From the NCBI GenBank assembly GCA_038363925.1, contig JAQQWL010000008.1:1736001-1800000 (forward strand): 64,000 nt of DNA. The letters run 5' to 3'. How positions within the stretch are numbered: position 1 is the first letter of the stretch; every line of letters begins with the position of its first letter. This DNA comes from Apiospora phragmitis. Lineage: Eukaryota; Ascomycota; Sordariomycetes; Amphisphaeriales; Apiosporaceae. The notes under the pieces were generated by a model that ran no database searches, was not told the origin of the DNA, and saw only the letters and a program-made list of their open reading frames with translations. The position numbers were made by a program, and so were the translations under genes. This document shows, piece after piece, positions 27,201-38,837 of this stretch.

Positions 27201-29473
27201 CAATTGCGGTTTGATAGGCACCTGCAAGAATGAGGCACAGAGAGAGGGAAAGCTCTAAAGTGCGGCCGCATCCTACAGGGCCTGCTCGCTTGCTAGCAAC
27301 AGCAAGCATCGGATTCGAGGACTGCCTGCGTCGAAATGCCCTTCATAAATTTAATCGCTGGCTGTGGGTGGTAAGCATGCGGCACATAGACAGACCAGAC
27401 ACCACACTGGCAGCAGAGGAAGAAAAACAACCTACATACAATGAAACCCTCCTTCTCTTGCCTTGCAGGTCATAGGCCGTAGAATACTCGGGGGTCTTAA
27501 TATTATTAATTAAGTGTATATATCAGTATGTAGTCGAAGGTTGATCAAGCAATCCCAGGATAGTGGGCAAGTTAATCAATGCTCGATGCACGGTAAGCCA
27601 ACCTAACCGCGATGCTAGAGGGAACAGCCGATGCTAGGTTTGTTTCCCAGCACGACACCAACCCAGAAAGCAACCCAAGACGCTGTCCTCCCAGCACGGT
27701 TACTTCTGGTAGGAAGCGGGGACGACATACCGAAGCGAAGAACTAGGTAGGGCGCTTTCTGGGTGCTGGAAGCGGCAATCACGGCCACCACGCCACCTAG
27801 TGCTGAGGCACTTGCTAGCTAGTGCCCGCTAGTAGTAGGACTCCAAGACTCTTGCGTACAACATGGCAATCGATCTGATCAATGATGATGTTCTTGTCCG
27901 TTGCAGTATCGCTGATGGCCATTGATCCGCGTTGGAACAGCAATGTCCATGTCCCTAGGTACCTTAGGTATTGTATGACCAATTGAGCTAATCGTTCTCT
28001 ACATGCAAGTAGCACATCAGATATGCTGTGCCTGTTATTTGCCCGTAAAGTGGCGTGTAGTATTTCACATCGAGTCACACCCAACGTTGGAAGCAATCAA
28101 TCGCCAACCGCCAACCGCCAGTTCCAGAACCCCAGGTCGAACCATCCATTTCGGAAGAGCCTGATCCCAGCAATGGATATCGTATTGGTATCTGCGCCAT
28201 GCTCCTCCAGCCCGTTAAGTGGCTGGCCGCTACAGGAAGCCGCTATATGGGTTAGAAGCCACTACTTTTGTTCATCATGATTTCATAGTGGCCCGGCTGG
28301 TGCCGTCACCTCAGCTGGCATTGGAAGCAAGCAAGGAAATTGGCAAAATCTGAGATGTTTGATGTGCTTCCTGTGTCTCTGTGCGGATATGCCCGAGATT
28401 TGGTTTGATATACCTTAAGACAAGAAGACGGCAGTTCTCTCGTCGCAGAGCAAATCCCATCGTGTATGGGTTGCCTGGTCCGTATATTCCATGTCACCAT
28501 GGATGGATGGATGGTCAGTTGTACAACGCCAAGGAAATCTAGTTGATCTATGTACTACCCTCACACCCACACCGGGCTTGCGGGATGACTGCTGGGAAGT
28601 CGAGAAGAAGCCTAGAAACGACCAAGTGAGTGAATGAATGTAAGGCCCCCAAGCAGCACCACTAGCTGCCAGCATGGAGGGGTGGCGTCTCGTTTCCCTG
28701 CGCTCAGACGTAGTTCCCTTCGAGTGACAGCAGACAGCAGTGAACACGAACAACACGCCCTCCACGCACACACCCCCTCCACCAAGAAAATGAGGTAAAG
28801 CGTTAGGCAGAATGGGGCGTCGATCTCTCGGTGCAGCCAACCGCACGAGAACTTGGCCCTACTCTAGTGCCAGTCGAGCCAGTCAAGGTCAACGGCTGAC
28901 GACTAGACTGGGGACGCATTGCGAGGCACCATCTGAGCCAGCCACCATCCCACTCTGTCTGTCTGTGTGTCTCTGTTGCGCATCATCGCTGCCGAGAGAG
29001 ATGGCCCTTACATTTCAGCCTCTCTCGATAGGTGCGACCTTACCTTACCTGACCTTCTACTCCACGTCCCTCTTCCTCTTCTAGGCAGTCGTCCGAAGGC
29101 CAACCTCTCCTTCCCACCTTTTTCCCTACTGCACACTAATTTGTCATTTCACTTTACCGGTAATCTATCTTTACAACTGCTGTTTTGTGTTTGATGACAA
29201 CTCCTCCATCGAGGATCCCACGTCTCCATTCATTGCTGTCAGTCATGCCTATCGTGGTCTTAAATAGTTAAGATCGGGCTGTCGCAGGCTGTATCTAGCA
29301 ATCCCCCGCTATACCGCCCGTACCTCTTTCTCCAAAACCACCCAAATTCAATTACACGACGATACCTCGAGCTGTGGCACGGCGGCTGCCTCCACACCCC
29401 GCTCCGGATAGCTCTCCTACCAACCTGGCCCGCAACCCGCGCCGCCGACTTAGATCGCACAATCACCTACAGG
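24279..29473. other. Gene-free region, 5.2 kb, normal base composition
   Basis: No open frame here has a recognisable domain, good codon bias or splice-supported extension. It holds simple repeats (GGGA tracts near 25,310-25,330; ACAT/CATA near 25,080; GGAT near 28,500) and a G run at 26,168-26,176. The 3' UTR of the preceding gene and the pyrimidine-rich leader and promoter of the 29,474 gene (about 28,950-29,470) account for part. It is not RIP-mutated. A non-coding RNA or very short genes cannot be excluded. Confidence 0.4.
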
Positions 29474-30997
29474 ATGCGCGTGCCGTACCGAATAGGCATT
29501 CCGGTGCAAACCGGCAAGGATGTTGACACCAATACAAACTTGCCCAGCATTTTCCGCAGAGACGAGAATGGACCGAGTGGTGCCCAACTCCCGATGGTAA
29601 GTGTTTGCCACCAGTCACCCACATTGTGTACTTGCGTTGAGACCTGTGCTCTCTAATACTTGCATCACTTGTACCAGATTCTTGGGATTCTCGCGGCTGT
29701 TATAGTCCTCCTAATTATATTGGTTTTATTTTGGCGGCGCAGTCGGAGTAAATCCCTGAAACCCTTTAGCAAGAAAGGCGGCTACCGCCAAACGGGCGAC
29801 GTCGAAGACGGTTCTGCTATGACGACCCGCAATGTACCTCCCAATTTCGACGCTGCCGTCGCTGCGGCAAATCAGAACCAGAGTGACGTCAATCGGAATA
29901 TATCCATACGATCGATTGTGACACTGCCCGCCTACCGGAACAAACCCGACGAAAATGAGCAAGTGCTGGGTCGGGAGGGCGACCGAGGCGGCGTGGATGT
30001 GGTCCTGGAGCATCCCAACGATCGAGAGGAAGAGGACCTGCGCGAGGTGGAGATGGAAACGTTATACCAGATCCGCCTAGCGAGACGGGCCGAGATCGCC
30101 GAGAGAGAGGAACGCCGGCGACTACGCAGAGAGGCCAGGGCACGCGGCGACACGGTCGCGTTGGCCGAGCTGTCGCAGCGGGCACGAGCCGCCAGTAACT
30201 CGAGCGTCATCAGCGAGCTGCGCGCCGAGCACGACCGCCTCAAGACCCAGCGCCAGCGGGCCGTGTCCAGCGTCAGCTACGCGGACCTGGGCGTGGCCCG
30301 GCACGACGGCACGCGGCTGCGCGCCAACAGCACCGAGAGCGAGCGGGTGGGACTCCTGTCCGACGCCGCGAGCGTCGCCCTGTCGGTCAACGCGCCCTCG
30401 CTCTCGACGCACCACCGCCAGCGCAGCGCCAGCTCCGTGCTCAGCTGGGACAGCAACCAGGACCTCGACATCCCGCAGAACTCGCCGGGCATGACGCGGT
30501 CGGGCGCCACGACGCCGCAGCGGCTGTCGGCGCAGTACTCGGGCGGCTTCCGGTCGCGATCGCGGGCGGGCTCCAGTCCCGAGCTCATAGACGAGGCGGA
30601 CCTGGGCGACTTGGAGATCCCCCAGCACGACCCCCCGGGCTACGACGATGTCAGCTTGGACGACGACAACAATAACAACAACAATGCGAGGTCGGGCGCG
30701 ACGACGCCCGTCTTCTTTAACGAGCCCCCGCCCGAGTATAGCACGGGTCCGACGGTCGAGCGCGACCGGCGCCTGGACGAGCAGGTGGCGAACATGGTCG
30801 ACAGCGTGGACGAGGGCGGAGACCTCAGCGAGAGGCGTCTCAGCAGCGTGGCGCCATCGACGAATACCAACAGGTCATCTATGCGAAGAGGCGTCGGCGG
30901 AGCTCCGCAGCTACCCAGTCTACGGATCCGGGAGCTGCCGCAGATCGTGGTCGAACCTTCCAGTGCTCACCCCGGGAGGGAGGGGCAATCCTTCTGA
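29474..30997 (+). CDS. Single-pass membrane protein with disordered cytosolic tail
   Basis: Two exons, 29,474-29,596 and 29,678-30,997, joined in phase (QLPM then ILGILAAV) with a GTAAGT donor and ACCAG acceptor, giving 480 residues and no indel. Residues 1-41 are hydrophilic without a cleavable signal. Residues 42-61 (ILGILAAVIVLLIILVLFWR) form one transmembrane helix followed by a basic stop-transfer stretch (RRSRSKS), so the long C-terminus is predicted cytosolic. That tail has a charged helical segment (EMETLYQIRLARRAEIAERE, about residues 164-183, then RRRLRREAR) resembling a conserved fungal coiled coil, Ser/Arg-rich disordered stretches, an Asn run (30,668-30,685) and a PPEYS-type motif (PPPEYSTG) that could bind WW domains. 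Family function unknown; a signalling or trafficking adaptor is only a guess. Confidence 0.75.
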
Positions 30998-32958
30998 ACA
31001 GACGATTTAAAGAACGACGAAATAACGGAGCAGCTCTGACTTGATTGATGAGGCCGACATGCAGGCCTACCAGGATGGGTGAGAGGAGTTCACCACGAAG
31101 TCAGAGATCCACCACTATCCGAGTCATCCTGGGCAAGTCGAGAGTGGAAGTCTAGAAGATGAAAATGGTGCAATTCACTACTAGATGATCGATTCCTTGG
31201 ACGGGCATATGCATATATGATGAAAGCGAAGATACGCAAGCACGACGGGGACACGACAAACCTCGCGCACACCCCTGGTCGAAGAATGAGATCAGCATGA
31301 TGACAGAGCATGATGACAGAGAGCAGAAACGGGATTGCTTCTGTAAATTTACAAGCTCCGGTTGCAATTTTGTTTAAAGTTGCCAGGCGTTACAGGTTCA
31401 ACGGGAGCGAAACAAGCTTCGCCTTTGCTTTTGCTTCCACGGCGTTCCAATGATGAACGGGATCGAGATCACTTGCTTGAATAATGATTGAAACTCCGAG
31501 TACATAACGATATATACCACTTATCCTTTTTACCATCTTGCTGTCTTCAACGAAGTCTGGAAACCAAGCCGATGTGATTTTGGGTTCGAAATCCAAGTTA
31601 CGCAGTTGCTGTTGTTCGTATGCCCCGTCCTCCATGTGGGAAGCGAAGCTCGAACCAAGTAAGGGATGAAGGTGTTAGTCTTCAAGGGGGGTTTTGCTGA
31701 GACCGATCTAACCCGTCCTGGTTCTTCGTTAGATGATATGCAGTCATTCTAGTTCGTCACGCTCTCCGACTGTTTGTCGTTTGAGCCCTGGCCGGTGTCA
31801 AGAAGTAAGGGCTGGGATCAGGAACTCACTCGGCCGCGCACGAGTCGGAGAGAAGTGAGGGCAATTTGATCAAGTCGAAGGGTACTGTTCAACCTGGTAT
31901 CTAACAGGAAACAGAGTGCCGTCTGCCTCTCATCGCTGCAACTGTCCCCAGCCATTCAGTCGTTTTCCGCTTAAGGGGGTTTGAACGCTTACCGCTACCA
32001 CCTGTGTATACGCATAGCTTCTTCACTATTCATAATCGATATGGATCCACGAAGAAAGCTACCTGGCGCAATGCGATTCGATTCACCTATGCTTACGGGT
32101 TCGGCATCTAGGTTCTGCAACATCCAAGTGCTGTAAAGCTTTCTATACATGAGGTCGCCAGCCTCCAAACAGGAGCGGCTGGATGGGCAAAGAACGGGGC
32201 GCGCAGATCTGTCATTCTGGGCTTGATTCGAGTAAATGATTTCAAAGGTAGATAGAGTAGAGTGTACAGTTGGGGCTGTCTTCCTCGGCGATGAACTCTT
32301 TATCCATGGAACTTGACTAGTAGTGGATGATTACGGCCAGATGGCAATCGGAAGAGCTTAGACTAGCTGGACTACTTGGCCAGAAGCTACTTCATGGAAC
32401 TCGTAGAATCTCGAGAAAGTCTTATGAGATGCCCTAAGGAGGGTGAGTGCTTCGAAGGGGCATTTGGCGAACCTCCCACGATGTTCCAGGAATAAATTTC
32501 AGATTTCCCACGTACAATAGAAGCCAAGGTGTGCGACAGCCTATTAATCCGAGCATTCGAGCCATGGCCGTATTTCTGATCACCTAGGTCTGGTTCAAGG
32601 GCCCCAAGAAGATGTTGGGATAGCCCCAACTATGTAGCATGCGGAGATTGGCTGCAGAATGTTTGCATGGACCACAGTCTATCATCATGATCCCAGGAAG
32701 GCTATCTTTCCAGTCTAAGGTTAGTCCCATCTATACATACACAAAGGGCTTTTTCATTTGCCTTTTCGTCGACTTACCGTACGTATTGCAGCCAACTTCC
32801 TTCGATTCGGAAAGACTTACATCAGGCTTGGCCTAGCACAAGACACGATAGCACATCGATTGATTAAACATAGTTTCCACGAACAGTAAACATGTGGGAG
32901 CTTGATTTGGGAAATCAAAAGGGAATCATTATTTGGGTTTTCGCTAATCTATTTGACT
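30998..32958. other. Convergent intergenic region, 2 kb
   Basis: Between the 29,474 gene and the flavoprotein gene. Short open frames on both strands lack domains. No repeat, tRNA or transposon recognised. Confidence 0.4.
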
Positions 32959-33135
32959 TTATTGGACGACACACTTCTTGGGAAGGCCGCAAGGGCCTTC
33001 GCCCTTGCTCTTCTTCTCCTTGGGCTCATTAGCACCAGCAGCCGGCTGGTCGCCCGAAGCGGTGTTGTTGTCGGCCGTCGCCTTCTTGTTGTCTTTCTCG
33101 TTGTCGGAGGTAGCAGCAGGGCCACTGCCATGCAG
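32959..33135 (-). other. In-frame 58-codon extension after UGA, ending in a CaaX box
   Basis: Directly after the UGA of the WrbA-like gene, in the same frame, 58 open codons run to a TAA at 32,959-32,961. Codon choice is like that of real genes here (GAC, AAC, AAG, GCC rather than random). The translation is a hydrophilic linker ([19 protein letters not shown] onward), a Lys-rich patch and a final GPCGLPKKCVVQ. CVVQ has the form of a CaaX prenylation box, with a second Cys seven residues upstream that could be palmitoylated. The stop context is UGA CUG C. Either the stop is read through, or a 24-base segment with GTACGT...GCAG ends (33,127-33,150) is spliced out in frame, or a base is wrong. 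Yeast Ycp4 is reported to carry a lipid-modified C-terminus, which supports the extension being functional. Confidence 0.6.
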
Positions 33136-33832
33136 TCATGACACGTACTTGTTGACGACCTTGTAGAACTGCGCCGCCCTGTATCTCGGCGACCTCGAGC
33201 TCCTTGGCGCTGGGCTGGCGCGAGCCATCACCGGCGGCGAAGGAGCCGGCGCCCCAGGGGGAGCCGCCGCGGACCTCGGTCAGGTCGGTGAGCTGGCCGA
33301 AGCTGTTGGCGTAGCCCAGGGGCACGTACATGATGCCGTGGTGGGCGAGGGTGCTCATGGCGGCAAGGGCGGTGGACTCCTGGCCGCCGCCGGGCGAGGC
33401 GGTGCTGATGAAGACGCCGGCGAACTTGCCGTGGAAGCCACCGGACGCCCACTGGCCGCCCGTCTTGTCCCAGAAGGCCTTCCACTGCGCCGGGAAGTTG
33501 CCGAAGCGCGTCGGGATGCCCATCAGGAAGCCGTCGTACTGCTCGAGCGTCGCGGGGTCCGTCAGGATCGGGATGTCAGCCTTCTGGCCGGGCGCGTGCA
33601 TCTTGGTCAGCACGTCGGCGGGCAGGGTTTCGGCGACCTGGTAGAGGTCGCAGGTGCCGCCGGCCTTCTCGATGCCGCGCTTCTCAGCCTCGGCCAGGGT
33701 ACGGATGTGTCCGTACATGGAGTACTATGTAGAAACGCCAAGGTTAGCATGAGGGGGGCTTTCTCTGAAGGTCTTGGGAGCAATGGGTGATAGGATAGCA
33801 CGTACGAAAACGATAGCGATCTTGGGGGCCAT
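33136..33832 (-). CDS. WrbA/Ycp4-type NAD(P)H:quinone oxidoreductase (one frameshift)
   Basis: FMN-dependent flavodoxin-fold enzyme of the type IV quinone reductase family, which includes bacterial WrbA, yeast Ycp4/Pst2 and the Alternaria allergen Alt a 7. It reduces quinones by two electrons and is linked to oxidative stress. Exon 1 is 33,832-33,806 (MAPKIAIVF), intron 33,725-33,805, exon 2 from 33,724 (YSMYGHI). FMN-binding segments are [13 protein letters not shown] (phosphate loop), [20 protein letters not shown] and [12 protein letters not shown]. The C-terminal KELEVAEIQ helix ends the fold. One extra base in the GGG run at 33,177-33,179 shifts the frame just before the end. With it removed the protein ends [11 protein letters not shown] at UGA (33,136-33,138), 204 residues, normal for the family. 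The same frame continues as clear coding sequence after that stop; see the next entry. Confidence 0.88.
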
Positions 33833-35558
33833 CTTGACCGATTTTTTCACAACGTGTGAGGATATGTGAAACTGGATGGGTATGTTTTTGGAAGGGGTAT
33901 ATGGATTATGCAGGAGGAATCAGAGACAGGTTGGGGAGGGACGGGCAGGATCTAAATACTTCAGGACATCCGGAGCGCAAAGGAGGGGCGGCTGCTACAT
34001 TGGCTGTACCGTATGTACATGCTGCATCTGCATCAACCTAGGTTAACCTTAGCTAGACTATTCCACCATGTTCTAGGATCCATGATGTGGATGGCTGGAT
34101 CTGCTTCTGCCGTTTCGAGCGAAAGACAGCCCGCAGTTCTGCCCGCAGTTCTGCCCGCAGGAGAATGGAGCCCCCTCCCCCCCTCGCCCGGCTGTCCAGA
34201 TTCCCAAGACTTGTCTCGAACGAGAGAGCCAGACGCATCATAACCGGCGACTGGCCAACAGGGTGCTAGTGCCTGCAGTGGTCCCGATGTGGAGAGCTGG
34301 CCGAAACTACCGTAGCAACTGACCGTTGCATGCTTTGCTACCGAGGTGAAGGACTTTTCCAAGAGATTCTCATGATGACAGATCATCGCCATAGTAGGGG
34401 CGGGGGGGCATTCATCTCGCAGATAACAGAGATTCTTACTAACCAACCAACCAATTGCAAGCACAGAGTACCATGCTACCAATGCAACGCCTTTTCGATA
34501 TTGCTCGAGCGGAGCCTGGGGAGCTTCAGACCTCAAGGAAGAGCTGCTTACACTGCGATTACAATTGATGATATCAGCACTCCATCGTGCTTTAACTCTC
34601 TAGCGGGGTGGCAGGGTGGCTGGCCCACCCCTCCTTGGGCTCCACGCCGACTTGCACTTTTGCAGCTAAAACAAAACCCAACCGCAGCTTGTCTTGCCGG
34701 TACCTGATGCTATCGGCTGGGCATGGTACGAGGCTGCGTCTCAACAACTTCGTCAATTCTTCCGTGAATTGGAAACCATGAATATATTCATCAGCTGGAT
34801 GGCAAACGAAGCCTTGAGAGATGCGATGAACGATCACCAATGCTTACAGAGTTAATTATATAGTAGATGACGTCGCTAAAGTGGCCCCTCGCGAGTCAGT
34901 TCCAGATGCAGCAAGTGCCAGGTGCCAGCACTCAGACATAATCTCGACACAACACGATGAGTCGACAGGGGCTGGAGCACAAAACACATATTGCGAGGCG
35001 CGGCGACGAATGGCATGACATAAAGACTGGAGCCGCCTTCGCCGACTGGCTCGAGGTGGTAGGCGAGACTGCTGAATCATTGCTTACAAGGCCCCATCGC
35101 GTAAGTCTTATTAAGGCATTGCTAACCTGACCCGCCGCCCAATTCAGTAATCCTGGGGTGACCGCACTAAACTGACCGACTGGCCCCATTCTGCTTCGGC
35201 TGTCTCTCACCGATAGCCGCTAATAATGGCCAGCCAGGCCCAGAAGACCCCTCTGTTCTTTCTTTTCGTCAAGGTCGAACAGAGCAACGCTATCGTGCCA
35301 CCTATTGGATTTCAAACCACTTATCAATCATACGGGAATTCCACATGTGGATATCATGCAGCTGACCGCTCGCTCCGTCAGCCATGCAGACCATTCTGGC
35401 CAGCTGGCCTCAACGTGAGATCGCTCGTAGTTGCTGCACCAACCAGACAAAGCTGAGACAGCATGATTACTTATGTATTATCGACGTATCGGATTTAAGG
35501 GAAGTATTAGGTTAGTAGTCTGCTCAATCAATAACAAATAGCTTTGCTTTGCACACCC
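33833..35558. other. Intergenic region, 1.7 kb
   Basis: Upstream of the flavoprotein gene and downstream of the OPT transporter. It has a short triplicated GCAGTTCTGCCC unit near 34,130-34,160. A 167-codon frame on the - strand (34,033-34,536) has no recognisable domain. No gene called. Confidence 0.4.
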
Positions 35559-38500
35559 TCAAAACTTCATGGGGTACTGATCTGGCGGCGGTCCGAAGAA
35601 GCCCTGCGCCGGCACCGGCAGCAACGATGCATTCTGATTGTACGCCAAGTAGTCGACGCCCGCCGTCGTCACCTCGTTCCCCACCAAGGCGGGATGTCCG
35701 TGTTGGTAAAGGCGAACGAGAAGGTCTGGATGATGGCGCTGAGGGCTACCCCGGCACCGAACCCGGCCTCGATCAGGTAGTTGTACTTTTCCCACCAAGC
35801 GCCGTAATGCCGCTTCACGTAGTACTGCACGTTTCGCACGGGTTGGGTTAGGTAGGTTTTCTTGCTCTCGGAGGTTTGTTTCTTTGTGGAGACAACTCAC
35901 CATCATGATGAAGGATATGTACATGGCGTTGGTGGCATATGATAGATTGTTACCACCGGTCCAGTTCAGCGCCCCCTTCAGGGCGACGGCGGGATCGAAG
36001 TACCAGAGGTAAGACATGGGGGTGAAGAAGAACTTCTCGTACGCTGCGAACCTGCCCTCGGACAATGTCCGGCGACGGACCCTGGCATGGATCGAGGGCC
36101 CGTACCGGCGGGCCAGGCCCCAGCCAATGCCGACGACGCCGCCCATGAGAAAGCACCATGGAAGGATGGGGTAGAGCTCGAACATGTTGCGCACTCCGAA
36201 GGTCCCGTACTCAATGGCCGAGGCGTATACGAGCACGGCGTTGGAGCAGACAAAGTGCTGGGCATTCTGTCCGACCCATGACGTTAGTACTGCTCATGGA
36301 AGAATGAACCACAGCTCTCAAGTAGGAGTTCAGGCACCTCCGCGATGAGAGATATGATCAAACCCTCCCGAGACTGAATGAGAAAGGAGAAACCCGAAAG
36401 TCACTTACGTTCCACTGGCAAAGGGTGCCGTCATCGAAGTTGACGACCATCCAGTCGAGCATGCCGACAAAGACAAAGGTGTTGATCAAGACGGCCAGCA
36501 TCTGGCCCCGGAAGACGGCGCGCGGCGGGATCTTGGCGTAGTGGCCCATCTTCTGGCCCGTGACGTAGTCGGCGGCCTGCTCGTCGAAGTTCTGGCCGAA
36601 GGCGGTGACGATGATGAGGGCCTCGGGGTTGCCCGGGAACCAGAGCCCGCCGAGCAGCTGGAACAGGACGTTGAAGTCCATCTTGACGTTGGCCGAGGCC
36701 CGCAGCAGCGTCGCCGGCACGAGCATGACGGCGCTCACGCCCGCCACGGCGAACAGCGACCACCAAGGCACGTGCACCGGCCAGACCTCGAGCGCGGTCA
36801 CGCCCAGGGCCAGCGAGGCCGCCAGCACGGCTAGGAACCACCAGTCCGGCACCTCCGGGTAGGCGCGCATGAGGCGCGAGAAAGGGTCGTCGTAGCTGTC
36901 GTAGACGGACGTGTTGCGCTTTTGCCGGTACTGCAGCAGGCCGCGCCACATCTCGGCGCCGGACCGCTGCAGCGCCGCCCAGTGCTGGATCGAGACGCTG
37001 AAGAGCGTTAGGGGGTACCAGGCGAACCACCCGCCTTGCCCGAACACGTTGGCGCCCGAGAAGAAGGGCGGGCCGTACTCGCGGTAGGCGTCCATGTTGA
37101 TGCTGCTGGTCTGCTTGTCGAGAATACGGGTCACGTTATACTTCTTGCCGTCGTTCGCAAAGACTGAACAAATCACCGTCAGACCTATGGGACGTGATTC
37201 TGCCATGATTGATATCCGGCATCTGAAATCGCGATGAATGAATAGCAGCAGCTTACCTTTATTGCTGTTGATCGGCATGTACGCGGACCAGTACATGTTG
37301 CCCCAATACATGCCGATGATGATGAGGCCGGACACGAAGCGCGCGAAGTACTGCTGCGCGAAGCTGAAGAAGGGCGTCGTCAGCGCGCCCTTGCCCGCGA
37401 CGTTCCAGTCGAAGGTGGCGAGCGGGTTGTAGCCCATGCCGCCCCAGAAGCCGGTCACCATGGCGAGCGGGAAGTTCCGGGGCGCGATCCAGGTCAGCCA
37501 GTTGAAGGAGCGCAGGGCCTTGAACAGGGTGTTGGGGACCCAGAAGTAGACGAACATGAGGGCGGCGCACGTCAGGAAGAAGCGGTACCGCGAGACGGTC
37601 CAGCCGTGCACGCTTTCGCGCTTTTGGCTTTCCGGTTCTCGCTCCACGAGCGCCCGGTTCAGTGCGAGGGCCGGGAACACTTCCGGGAACAGGCAGCTGA
37701 CCGGGTAGATGACGAAGCGGCGCAGGAGGCCGGCGAAGCCCATGCCGAAGAAGTTGACGGATAGCGCGAGGACGATCTCGTAGCTGAAGGTGACCCAGGT
37801 GTTGCCTAGGTACTGCGCGAAACGGTTATCTCAGTGTCGATCGAGTCGTAAGCCCAAGCAAACCACGACGTTTCTTCTTCTTCTCCGTAACATTTTCTTT
37901 TCTTCTTTCGACTGACTGAGAGCACACTTACTTGAGGCAGCCTCTGTACGAGGTAGACGTAATACGTGTTCCCAGCGTTGTTAGCGATGGTGAAGATGAT
38001 GGAGCAGAAGACCTGCTCCTTGAAGCTCCAGGGGCCCGGGTTGAGCGAGTGGCGCGTCCCCGCGACGGTGACGCCCCAGTCGGGCAGGACGCGGGCGAGG
38101 AAGAGGCCGCAGGGGGCGATGAGCAGCTGCATGACGACGGCAGAGATGTCGATGGCCGGCTGCCGTGGCGAGAAGAAGGTGTTGACGGCCGTGATGCCCG
38201 CCATGAAGGCCATGCCGAGGAGGTAGGCCCGGACCGTCTCGACGGGCGTCGTGGGGTCGTCGCCGGGGCGCGTCACGGACCGGACTTCGGGGTAGGGGGA
38301 GTGGTGGTAGTATATGGCCGCCTCGGTCTTGAGGTCGAAGGCGTAGTCCTCTTCGGTCGGGACTGCGGCAGTGGTAGTGGTATTCGTACTCGTACCAGCA
38401 GCGCCAGTATCAGCATCAAGACCACCACCGCTGCCGCTGCAGTACGCCTTGGGCCCGGCGACCAGGAGCCGCATGCGCGCCAGCGACGGCGCGGGAAAGT

Positions 38501-38837
38501 TGGGGTCGTTGCCGTGGCGCGCGATGGCGCCCACGAGGATCTCGATGGCCTCGGCCTCGCTCAGGCCCACGATCTGGTCCAGGATGTACTCGACGTCCGA
38601 CGAGGGGGCCAGGTGGTCCGCCTCGGCCCGTTGGCCGTAGTGCGCCGCGACGCGCTGGTGCTGCTCCGCCGTGACCGGCTGGCCTTCTTCGATGGCGTGC
38701 ACGAGCTGGGCGATCTCGGGTTCTTCTTCTACCTCCTCCTTCTTCTTTTGAGTCGGGCTACTAGTAGTCGTCGCTGGGACTGGAGAGATTCCATCGTCCT
38801 CTTCCTTGCGGACTGCGGTCTTCTCGTCGTCTCCCAT
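35559..38837 (-). CDS. Oligopeptide transporter, OPT family (one frameshift)
   Basis: Proton-coupled uptake of small peptides or peptide-like metal chelates across the plasma membrane. Five exons with GT-AG introns in phase: 38,837-37,932, 37,812-37,257, 37,163-36,409, 36,266-35,901 and 35,824-35,559, about 949 residues. An unusually long hydrophilic acidic N-terminus (about 220 residues, with EEVEEEPEIAQLVHAIEEGQ) precedes the first helix. The transmembrane core carries family hallmarks: NAGNTYYVYLVQRLPQ, NWLTWIAPRNFPLAMVTG, GLWFPGNPEALIIVTAFGQN, QHFVCSNAVLVYASAIEYG and IPPWWGNEV. The C run at 35,679-35,682 is one base short (the WWGNEV codons), consistent with assembly error; correction makes the last exon a whole number of codons. 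An in-frame Met at 38,951 would lengthen the N-terminus further. Substrate cannot be told from sequence. Confidence 0.9.

Noticed and set aside
31570..31610. tRNA B-box-like GGGTTCGAAATCC
   Set aside because: No matching A box or cloverleaf could be formed upstream.
34033..34536. 167-codon - strand frame
   Set aside because: Contains a short DNA repeat and no domain; composition unlike neighbouring genes.
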